Under the pieces are notes generated by a model that was not told where the DNA came from, searched no databases, and saw only the letters and a program-made list of their open reading frames with translations. From an uncultured Anaerovibrio sp. (GTDB lineage Bacteria > Bacillota > Negativicutes > Selenomonadales > Selenomonadaceae), in contig CACZYN010000134.1 in assembly GCA_902785445.1 (NCBI GenBank), forward strand, positions 1 through 5,300: a stretch of 5,300 nt of DNA, written 5' to 3'. This document shows, piece after piece, positions 1-5,300 of this stretch (positions within the stretch are counted from its first letter, which is position 1; each line of letters begins with the position of its first letter). The position numbers and the translations under genes are program-made.

Positions 1-581
1 AGTTTGACCTAATGCCGGCTAAGGTTATTGGGCGTGAATCTTCAACTTGGACTAGTGTTATAAGCATTGACAGGGGTTCCTCTGATGGAATAAAACCTAA
101 TATGCCCGTTATTACTGAAAAGGGGTTGGTTGGCGTTGTTACAGAGGTAGCGCCTAATGCCTCCCGCGTTCAGCTTATTCTTGATTCTCGTTCATCTGTG
201 GGTACCTTGGTACAAAGACCGGAATCCCGAGTGGCTGGTATAGTCCAGGGCAATCCTAGTGATGCCATGCTGCCACAGATGATAAATATTCCTCGCAACT
301 CTGATATTGTTGAAGGGGATACTATAGTAACCTCAGGATTTGGTGGAGTTTATCCAAAAGGACTCATGGTCGGATCCGTTGCTACGGTGAAAAATGACAG
401 TGGTGGCTTGTTGGAAATTGCTTATTTATATACGGCAGTTGATTTCCAAAAGCTGGAAGATGTTATGGTTATTACAGCTTCCCGTGAAGCACCGCCACAG
501 CCTTTGACACCACCAAAGCAGACTCCGGGTACGGAGACTGACAAGGATGGTAATCCAATAGGTGGTGAAGGAAAGAAATGA
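1..581 (+). CDS. mreC: MreC, rod shape-determining protein (5' truncated by window edge)
   Basis: This is the C-terminal part of MreC, the extracytoplasmic elongasome scaffold that bridges MreB/MreD and penicillin-binding proteins. The reading frame is open from the first codon at position 3 and gives 192 residues; the ATG at 12 lies inside the conserved region, so it is not the start. MreC is usually about 280-300 residues, so the transmembrane segment and coiled coil are missing to the left. What remains is the paired beta-barrel domain. It includes the opening stretch KVIGRESSTW, a glycine-rich SSDGIKPNMPV segment, the family hallmark TSGFGGVYPKGL (nt 330-365), and the closing AVDFQKLEDVMVI strand. 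After the barrel comes a proline-, threonine- and lysine-rich tail of about 30 residues, which looks disordered. Its stop codon overlaps the mreD start in ATGA, suggesting translational coupling. The family assignment is secure. Confidence 0.96.
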   Translation, partial: FDLMPAKVIGRESSTWTSVISIDRGSSDGIKPNMPVITEKGLVGVVTEVAPNASRVQLILDSRSSVGTLVQRPESRVAGIVQGNPSDAMLPQMINIPRNSDIVEGDTIVTSGFGGVYPKGLMVGSVATVKNDSGGLLEIAYLYTAVDFQKLEDVMVITASREAPPQPLTPPKQTPGTETDKDGNPIGGEGKK

Positions 582-1072
582 AAAAATTTCTAGCCTGGCT
601 ATTATTTGTTTTATTGATATATGCTGTCCAGTCATCCCTTTTGCCGGTGGTGTATTTCCACGGCATTGGGCCGGATATGTTTCTGTTGATGACAGGTTCA
701 GTTGGATTTTTAAAGGGTAAAAAGCAGGGAGCCTTTTATGGCTTCCTCTTTGGAATATTTGAAGATATTGCCAGTGGAACATTTTTGGGAATAAATGCCT
801 TTACTAAGCTGCTAGCTGGCTATGTATGCGGTATTTTTTCCAACAGAGTGTTAAATGATAGCTTTGGGTTACCAGTAATTGCGGCGTTTTTAAATACGGT
901 GGCAAGCTTTTTTATCATTGAGGTAATAATGATGCTTTTGGGCTACCGGTTTAATTTTTTTACTCACTTGCAATTTATGTTAGGCCCGCTCATTTGCTAT
1001 AATGTTGTATTTGCCTGGCCGATTCATTGTGCTGTTAAGTGGTTGCACAATAAAACCGCTGATAAGAAATGA
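578..1072 (+). CDS. mreD: MreD, rod shape-determining membrane protein
   Basis: MreD is a small polytopic inner-membrane protein of the elongasome that binds MreC. The 164-residue length is normal for the family. Hydrophobic segments can be seen at about residues 4-22, 33-45, 51-66, 70-87, 98-121 and 133-156, which fits five or six membrane passes. The best family signature is the region from residue 51 to 83: regularly spaced glycines (G51, G55, G59, G67, G71, G81) around an acidic pair E62-D63. The start is ATG within the ATGA overlap with mreC, preceded by GAAGGA at 567-572, five bases upstream. The protein ends in a short basic tail. MreD diverges quickly in sequence, so the call rests on the glycine/acidic signature, topology and position between mreC and mrdA. 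Together these leave little doubt. Confidence 0.95.
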   Translation: MKKFLAWLLFVLLIYAVQSSLLPVVYFHGIGPDMFLLMTGSVGFLKGKKQGAFYGFLFGIFEDIASGTFLGINAFTKLLAGYVCGIFSNRVLNDSFGLPVIAAFLNTVASFFIIEVIMMLLGYRFNFFTHLQFMLGPLICYNVVFAWPIHCAVKWLHNKTADKK

Positions 1073-1079
1073 TCATAAG

Positions 1080-1085
1080 TGGGAG
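1080..1085 (+). promoter_or_regulatory. Ribosome binding site deciding the mrdA start
   Basis: TGGGAG lies eight bases before the GTG at 1094. The upstream in-frame GTG at 1079 overlaps this element and has no comparable purine-rich sequence ahead of it. The GTG at 1094 is therefore the better start, removing five residues from the longest possible reading frame. This is inferred from Shine-Dalgarno complementarity only. Confidence 0.6.
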
Positions 1086-1093
1086 TTTTTCTT

Positions 1094-3022
1094 GTGAATA
1101 CAGATACTATAGAGTATAGTGGCCGTTTAAAGGTAATCAGCTATATTATTGTACTGGTTGTAATGGTACTTATCGGCCGTATGGGATATTTGCAGATTTA
1201 CGAGGGGGAACATTATGCCAATTTGGCAGATGGTAACCGTATTCGTATTGTACCGGCGGTGGCGCCAAGGGGAACCTTTTACGATCGTAATGGAACCCTT
1301 ATGGTAACCAATCGACCGGGTTTTGCTGTGTCCCTGTTGCCGTTGACAGAACCTATTTCTGATGATGTAATTAACCGCCTTTCAGCCTTGCTTAAGGTGC
1401 CAAAGGAGGAAATAAATAAAAAGATTGAGGCTCATGTCGGCTTTGACCCAATTCGTATAAAAACTGGTATAGGTCCGGAAATATACAGTATTATCGCTGA
1501 ACAAAAGGATTTATATCCGGGAGTTGTGGTGGAAGTTCTGCCGGTGCGGGAATACGTGTTCAAGGAACAGGCCGTGCATGTTTTTGGTTATGTTAGTGAA
1601 ATCAATGATGATGAGCTGGAAGCCAAAAAGGATTCTCCCCATAAGTATAAAATGGGTGATATCATCGGCAAGGCTGGTTTGGAACGTCTTTACGATTTGG
1701 AGCTGCGGGGTGAAGACGGCGGCGAACAGGTAGAGGTAGATGTTACTGGTAAGCCTGTGGATGTTTTGGGTAAAAAATATCCAGTGCCTGGCTGTGACTT
1801 ATATCTTACCATTGATAAGGATATTCAGGCAGCGGCAGAAAAGGCTGTGGATGATACCTTGGTGGCTGTGGGTGCAAAGGCAGCGGCAGCTGTGGTAATG
1901 AATCCCCAGACTGGCGAAGTGCTGGCCATGGTAAGCAGACCGGCTTTTGACCCAAATCTGTTTGTGGGAGGAATTTCTTCCAAGAATGGGAATAAAATCA
2001 ACAATAATCCTAATCACCCAATGGATAATAAGGCTATTACCGGTGAGTACCCACCGGGTTCCACCTTTAAGATTGTAACTGGTACAGCAGCCTTGGCGGA
2101 ACACGTGGTTACTCCAGAGGAAAAGATTTTTGACTCCGGTAAGCACTGGATAGTAGATAAGGGAAATGCGGATGGCGAGGCTTTGGGCTGGATCAGTTTT
2201 GAAGAGGCTCTGGCCCATTCCGATAACGTATATTTCTATGAAATGGGTAACCGGTTGGGAATTGACCGATTAGAAAAGTATTCCCGCATGTTTGGCTTGG
2301 GGCAGCCTACCGGCATAAATCTGATGTTTGAAGCAGAAGGTCTGGTGGCTTCTCAGGAATACAAGAGACGGGTCTTTGATGATGACTGGTATTTGGCCGA
2401 AACCTTTGATGCGGCTATCGGCCAGGGCTTTAATTCCGTTACACCGATACAGGCTGCTTGCGTTATGGGACAGATCGCCGCTGACGGAAAGCGCTTTAAG
2501 CCGTATTTGGTAAAGAAAATTGTTGACCCGGATGGTAAGGTGGTCAAGGAATTCAAGCCAGAAGTTGTTTCTGAATTAAAGGTTGAACCAGAATATATAA
2601 AACTTGTGCAAAAGGGATTGCAGGGGGTTAACAAATATGGTACTGGTGCATCGGTATTCCGTGGCTTCCCAGTAGATATTGCCGGCAAGACAGGAACAGC
2701 CGAGAACCCGCATGGTCGTGATCACGGTTGGTTTGTTGCCTATGGACCTTTTGATAATCCAACGGTGGTTGTGGCAGTTATTGTGGAGCAGGGTGGTTAT
2801 GGTGCTGCCTGTGCGGCCCCAATTGCCCGGAGGATTTTGGATGCAGCCTTCAATTTACCTAATCAGGCTCAAGCCCCAGCGGCTAAGGCACCAGTGGATA
2901 CAAAACCAGCTGAAGACCCAAAGCCAACGGATAAACAGCCGAAGCAAACACCGGAGCAGCCTGCGGTGGTTAATCAGGCACCAGCTCCAGGTAAGGGAAA
3001 TGGCAATGCCAAAAAAATGTGA
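1094..3022 (+). CDS. mrdA: Penicillin-binding protein 2, elongasome D,D-transpeptidase
   Basis: PBP2 is the class B monofunctional transpeptidase that cross-links peptidoglycan during lateral wall growth, normally paired with the RodA glycosyltransferase. With the GTG start at 1094 it has 642 residues. A single membrane anchor spans about residues 14-33. The dimerisation/pedestal domain follows, with the conserved APRG...DRNG stretch at about 57-67. The transpeptidase domain carries all three active-site motifs: STFK (catalytic S323, K326), SDN (S376-N378) and KTGT (532-535). The IGQG...TPIQ segment typical of PBP2 is also present. From P589 a 54-residue tail rich in Pro, Lys, Gln and Ala extends past the catalytic domain; 11 residues are proline, and it is probably disordered on the outer face of the membrane. 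An alternative GTG start at 1079 would give 647 residues. The place directly after mreCD supports mrdA rather than a septal (ftsI) or sporulation (spoVD) paralogue. Confidence 0.95.
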   Translation: MNTDTIEYSGRLKVISYIIVLVVMVLIGRMGYLQIYEGEHYANLADGNRIRIVPAVAPRGTFYDRNGTLMVTNRPGFAVSLLPLTEPISDDVINRLSALLKVPKEEINKKIEAHVGFDPIRIKTGIGPEIYSIIAEQKDLYPGVVVEVLPVREYVFKEQAVHVFGYVSEINDDELEAKKDSPHKYKMGDIIGKAGLERLYDLELRGEDGGEQVEVDVTGKPVDVLGKKYPVPGCDLYLTIDKDIQAAAEKAVDDTLVAVGAKAAAAVVMNPQTGEVLAMVSRPAFDPNLFVGGISSKNGNKINNNPNHPMDNKAITGEYPPGSTFKIVTGTAALAEHVVTPEEKIFDSGKHWIVDKGNADGEALGWISFEEALAHSDNVYFYEMGNRLGIDRLEKYSRMFGLGQPTGINLMFEAEGLVASQEYKRRVFDDDWYLAETFDAAIGQGFNSVTPIQAACVMGQIAADGKRFKPYLVKKIVDPDGKVVKEFKPEVVSELKVEPEYIKLVQKGLQGVNKYGTGASVFRGFPVDIAGKTGTAENPHGRDHGWFVAYGPFDNPTVVVAVIVEQGGYGAACAAPIARRILDAAFNLPNQAQAPAAKAPVDTKPAEDPKPTDKQPKQTPEQPAVVNQAPAPGKGNGNAKKM

Positions 3023-3066
3023 TTAGACTATATTCGTGAAATATTGACCAGACAGGTGGGTAGAAT

Positions 3067-3702
3067 ATGAGCAGGGATTTAGTAACAATAAAGGGCGGTA
3101 AGGACGGCTTTCGTCTTCTTGTAGACAGTTCTGCCTCCATGGAAGAAATTGAAGCAGAAATTAAAAAGAAGCTGGAGGAAAATCCAGGATTTTTTCCGGA
3201 GGGAACCAAGTTTGAGCTGGAAGTGGCTGATTTGGACCGTTCAGTAAAAAAGGGGATTGATCAGCTGCTTAGTAAGCATGGATTTGGTGTGGATAAATCC
3301 CCCAAAGCTGATAACCATACTGCTGACAACATCAGGGGAATTAAAAAAACTGGGCAACCAGAACAAACTACTGTCCAGGAGATGATGGTTTTAAACCGTA
3401 CAATTCGGGGCGGTGAAGAAGTTACCAGTCAAAGTTCTATATTGATTTGTGGTAATGTTAATCCAGGAGCTCACGTTATTGCTGGAGGCAGTATTGACAT
3501 CCGCGGTAAATGCCGGGGTATGGTTCATGCCGGAGCCTGGGGTGATACCAATGCGGTGATTATTGCTGACAGGTTAATGCCTAGTCAAATACGCATTGCT
3601 AATATGATTGCTCGCTCACCGGATAGCATGGAGCAAAGTGATTTTGCGGAACGCGCATATATCAAGGATGGACAAATTGTTATTGAACCAATAGAAAGGT
3701 AG
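3067..3702 (+). CDS. minC: MinC, septum-site determining FtsZ inhibitor
   Basis: MinC blocks FtsZ polymer assembly away from mid-cell and is recruited to the membrane by MinD. The 211-residue protein has the expected two domains. Residues 1 to about 75 match the FtsZ-inhibiting N-domain, beginning with VTIKGGKDGFRLLVD. A charged, polar linker covers about 75-105. The C-terminal beta-helix (about 108-211) carries the family core GNVNPGAHVIAGGSIDIRGK followed by RGMVHAGAWGD. This domain dimerises and binds MinD. At the position of the usual RSGQ MinD-binding motif the sequence reads RGGE (R114-E117), a conservative but noticeable change. The ATG at 3067 has a strong AGGTGGG (3054-3060) six bases upstream. 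The 44-nt gap after mrdA shows no terminator or convincing promoter, so minC is probably read through from the mre genes. minD follows after 11 nt. Confidence 0.96.
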   Translation: MSRDLVTIKGGKDGFRLLVDSSASMEEIEAEIKKKLEENPGFFPEGTKFELEVADLDRSVKKGIDQLLSKHGFGVDKSPKADNHTADNIRGIKKTGQPEQTTVQEMMVLNRTIRGGEEVTSQSSILICGNVNPGAHVIAGGSIDIRGKCRGMVHAGAWGDTNAVIIADRLMPSQIRIANMIARSPDSMEQSDFAERAYIKDGQIVIEPIER

Positions 3703-3713
3703 GATTTATAAGA

Positions 3714-4502
3714 ATGAGTGAAGTTATTGTTGTTACCTCTGGTAAAGGTGGAGTGGGTAAATCTACTACTACGGCTAACCTTGGTGTAGGTTTGGCAATG
3801 CGTGGTCAGAAAGTTGTCTTGATTGATACGGATACTGGCCTGCGTAATCTGGATTTGCTTTTAGGACTGGAAAATCGTATTATGTACGATTTGGTGGATG
3901 TTATTGAAGGCCGGGTGGAAATCAGAAAGGCCTTGGTACGTCATAAGAAGTTTGAAAACCTTCAGCTGTTGCCAACTTCTCAGGTAAAGGATAAGTCGGC
4001 AGTTAATCCAGCTGATCTGATGGCTCTTTGTGATGAACTGAGAAAAGAGTATGATTATGTTATTATCGATTGCCCAGCCGGTATTGAACAGGGCTTCCAG
4101 ACGGCAATAGCCGGTGCGGACACCGCTATTGTGGTTACTATGCCAGAGGTTTCCGCTGTTCGTGATGCAGATAAAATTATCGGTGAGCTGGGACGCTCAG
4201 AAAAGGATAATATCAAGCTCATCATCAATCGTATCAGACCAGCTATGGTGGATAGCGGCGAAATGATGGATATGGATGATATCAACGATATTCTGGCTAT
4301 TAAATGTATTGGTCAGGTTCCGGATGATATTAAGGTAGTTACTTCCGCTAACCGTGGTGAGCCGGTGGTTGGGGATAATGATTCTCAGGCTGGCAAAGCC
4401 TATGCCAATATCGTTGGCCGTATTATGGGTGAAGATATTCCATTTATGGAATTTGAAAAAGAGGGCTTTTTCGCCAAGCTGAAAAAAGCTTTCGGCATGT
4501 AA
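3714..4502 (+). CDS. minD: MinD, septum-site determining membrane ATPase
   Basis: MinD is a ParA/MinD-family ATPase that, as an ATP-bound dimer, sits on the inner membrane and carries MinC; MinE stimulates its ATPase to release it. The 262-residue length is typical. The deviant Walker A motif is GKGGVGKST at residues 10-18, with the signature lysine K11 and the phosphate-binding K16. The switch I region reads DTDTGLRNLD (38-47), and Walker B ends at D119 in IIDCPAGIE. The last 13 residues (250-262, EGFFAKLKKAFGM) form the amphipathic membrane-targeting helix, with bulky hydrophobic residues alternating with lysines. The GLRNLD sequence and this terminal helix separate MinD from chromosome-partition ParA proteins and from FlhG. 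The ATG is preceded by an AGGTAGGA stretch that begins inside the end of minC, about nine bases from the start. The gene lies between minC and minE. Confidence 0.98.
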   Translation: MSEVIVVTSGKGGVGKSTTTANLGVGLAMRGQKVVLIDTDTGLRNLDLLLGLENRIMYDLVDVIEGRVEIRKALVRHKKFENLQLLPTSQVKDKSAVNPADLMALCDELRKEYDYVIIDCPAGIEQGFQTAIAGADTAIVVTMPEVSAVRDADKIIGELGRSEKDNIKLIINRIRPAMVDSGEMMDMDDINDILAIKCIGQVPDDIKVVTSANRGEPVVGDNDSQAGKAYANIVGRIMGEDIPFMEFEKEGFFAKLKKAFGM

Positions 4503-4507
4503 GGGGG
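4501..4507 (+). promoter_or_regulatory. minE ribosome binding site overlapping the minD stop codon
   Basis: AAGGGGG starts within the TAA stop of minD (4500-4502) and ends eight bases before the minE ATG. It pairs well with the 16S rRNA tail if one G-U wobble is allowed. Ribosomes ending minD would stand over this site, so minD and minE translation may be linked; that link is an inference. Confidence 0.65.
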
Positions 4508-4515
4508 ACAGGTAG

Positions 4516-4776
4516 ATGCTAGATTCATTAATGCGCATTTTTAATTCCGAAAAATCCGGTAAAGTTGCCAAAAAGCGTCTGCAAATGGTTCTTATTCAGG
4601 ACAGAGCCAATGTTTCTCCGGAAGTCATGGAATTAATCCGGGATGAAATTATTCAGGTAATTTCCAAGTACATGGTTATTGATAAGACCGATATGGAGCT
4701 TTCTTTGGAAAATGATGATGATTCAGTAGCACTGGTAGCTAATATTCCTGTGCACAACATGAAGCATCATAGATAA
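4516..4776 (+). CDS. minE: MinE, topological specificity factor of the Min system
   Basis: MinE stimulates MinD ATPase and displaces MinC, producing the oscillation or gradient that frees mid-cell for the Z ring. The 86-residue length is close to the 88 of E. coli MinE, and from residue 17 the alignment with it needs no gaps for the contact helix. Residues 2-9 (LDSLMRIF) form a short amphipathic membrane-binding segment. Residues 18-30 (AKKRLQMVLIQDR) are the MinD-contact/anti-MinCD region, keeping A18, K19, R21, L22 and Q23. The C-terminal topological-specificity domain contains IRDEIIQVISKYMVID, matching the dimerisation helix of the family, and then a beta strand rich in acidic residues. 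It starts 13 nt after minD and is the last gene before the terminator. Its presence implies an E. coli-like dynamic Min system rather than one positioned only by MinJ/DivIVA; a DivIVA elsewhere cannot be excluded. Confidence 0.97.
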   Translation: MLDSLMRIFNSEKSGKVAKKRLQMVLIQDRANVSPEVMELIRDEIIQVISKYMVIDKTDMELSLENDDDSVALVANIPVHNMKHHR

Positions 4777-4792
4777 GAATTAATAAAAAGAT

Positions 4793-4839
4793 AAGAGGCT
4801 GGGATAAATGAGTAATCATTTTATCCTAGCCTCTTTTTT
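4793..4839 (+). terminator. Intrinsic terminator of the mre-min unit
   Basis: The arms at 4794-4808 and 4820-4834 pair over 15 bp with a single G-U wobble (4801 with 4827). The helix continues as three more pairs (4809-4811 with 4816-4818) past one bulged T at 4819, closing on a GTAA loop of GNRA type at 4812-4815. Six Ts (4834-4839) follow directly. It starts 17 nt after the minE stop codon. On the opposite strand the wobble becomes a C-A mismatch and the T-run begins several bases late (complement of 4785-4789). It may therefore also end the convergent asparaginase transcript, but less efficiently. Confidence 0.93.
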
Positions 4840-4854
4840 CATGTATGGATATAA

Positions 4855-5300
4855 TTATTTTTCTTTTCCTAACTCCAGCATTAATTTTACAACTAAGGCT
4901 TCACTGGTCAGGTCGCCACCGGATTCCACTCCGTGCTTTAGGGCGGTAAGACCAACTTCATAGCGATCCATATGGGTTCCGTCGTAGATACACTGGGTGG
5001 TGGCAATAACCCTGACTCCTTTGTTAATAGCATAATCAATACATGGCAGGATATTGCCTGATGATTCTACTCCCGGGATACCGCCGGAGCCAAATACTTT
5101 TAGGATGATCCCTTCACAGCCGGCTTCCACCAAATATTTTATATAGAATTTATCAAAGCCTGGTGAAAGTTCTACTATGGATACCTTGGTATTCAGCTGG
5201 TCATGGACTATTAAATCGCCTCCGGATTGATTGTGTGGGTGTTCTTTCAAATAGGTATCATAGTCTGGATTAAACTTTAACTGGCCCTTTTCCAGTACAG
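4855..5300 (-). CDS. Asparaginase, type I-like, C-terminal part (5' end beyond window)
   Basis: This is the C-terminal domain of an L-asparaginase, which hydrolyses asparagine to aspartate and ammonia. The frame is open to the right edge and shows 147 residues, roughly the last 40-45 percent of a protein that is usually about 330 residues long. A TTG at 5250 lies mid-domain and is not the start. Recognisable family features are the strand KVSIVELSPG, the segment EGIILKVFGSGGIP, and GVRVIATTQCIYDGTHM, followed by YEVG and a closing GGDLTSEALVVKL helix. These correspond to the second Rossmann-like domain of E. coli AnsA (LTQC...GGADMTVEA). No secretion signal can be judged and the catalytic threonines lie outside the window. 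The related archaeal GatD amidotransferase subunit is a less likely alternative. The gene converges on minE with 78 nt between the stops, and it is unrelated in function to its neighbours. Confidence 0.85.
   Translation of the reverse strand, partial: VLEKGQLKFNPDYDTYLKEHPHNQSGGDLIVHDQLNTKVSIVELSPGFDKFYIKYLVEAGCEGIILKVFGSGGIPGVESSGNILPCIDYAINKGVRVIATTQCIYDGTHMDRYEVGLTALKHGVESGGDLTSEALVVKLMLELGKEK

Noticed and set aside
12..14. ATG at 12 as the start of mreC
   Set aside because: The frame is open upstream to the window edge, and the conserved barrel domain begins at this point without the membrane anchor or coiled coil, so the gene is cut by the window rather than short.
426..782. Minus-strand open frames of 118 and 64 codons across the mreC-mreD junction
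   Set aside because: They are antisense to two well-supported genes, have no family resemblance, and show the Cys/Trp/His-rich composition of shadow frames.
2679..3026. Plus-strand frame of 115 codons overlapping the end of mrdA
   Set aside because: It is an alternate frame of the PBP2 KTGT region and C-terminal tail. The mrdA frame carries clear motifs, and this frame is rich in Arg, Gln and Leu without structure.
3030..3044. Inverted repeat ATATT-CGTGA-AATAT in the mrdA-minC gap
   Set aside because: The five-base arms are almost all A/T, with no T-run and no known operator match; this is expected by chance in AT-rich intergenic DNA.
3044..3066. Possible minC promoter: TTGACC followed by TAGAAT
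   Set aside because: The spacing between the two hexamers is only 11 nt, far from the usual 16-18, and the second overlaps the bases just before the minC start codon.
4197..4571. Minus-strand open frame of 124 codons across minD and minE
   Set aside because: It lies wholly opposite conserved minD and the start of minE, with no recognisable domain or ribosome binding site support.
5248..5250. TTG at 5250 as the start of a 131-residue minus-strand protein
   Set aside because: The frame continues open to position 5300 with sensible sequence, and the visible part is only the C-terminal domain of an asparaginase.

Overview
The window is a stretch of bacterial chromosome carrying cell-shape and division-site genes. 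It reads as a Gram-type-negative or spore-lineage Firmicute, most plausibly a member of the Negativicutes (Acidaminococcaceae- or Veillonellaceae-like). This is an inference from three things: the mre-mrdA-min gene order, strong Shine-Dalgarno sequences ahead of most genes, and moderately low GC with MinC/MinD of Firmicute style accompanied by a MinE. The species cannot be named from the sequence alone.

Layout. Positions 1-4776 on the plus strand hold six tightly packed genes: the 3' part of mreC (cut by the left edge), mreD, mrdA (penicillin-binding protein 2), minC, minD and minE. mreC and mreD overlap by 4 bp. The other gaps are about 21, 44, 11 and 13 nt. No internal terminator or convincing internal promoter is visible, so the six genes look like one transcription unit whose promoter lies upstream of the window, probably ahead of mreB. 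The unit ends in a strong intrinsic terminator (4793-4839) with an 18-bp stem and a GUAA tetraloop. Beyond it, on the minus strand and converging, lies the C-terminal part of a type I-like asparaginase (4855-5300), whose start is beyond the right edge.

Function. MreC and MreD are membrane parts of the elongasome that connect the MreB cytoskeleton to wall synthesis, and PBP2 is its transpeptidase. MinC, MinD and MinE place the division septum by keeping FtsZ rings away from the poles. Co-transcription would couple rod elongation with septum placement. The asparaginase is metabolically unrelated.

I found no previously undescribed system. The points worth a second look are small: a variant RGGE motif in MinC where RSGQ is expected, similar proline-rich C-terminal tails on MreC and PBP2 sharing the pentapeptide PKQTP, a terminator whose pairing favours the plus strand, and a unit that stops after minE with no rodA following.
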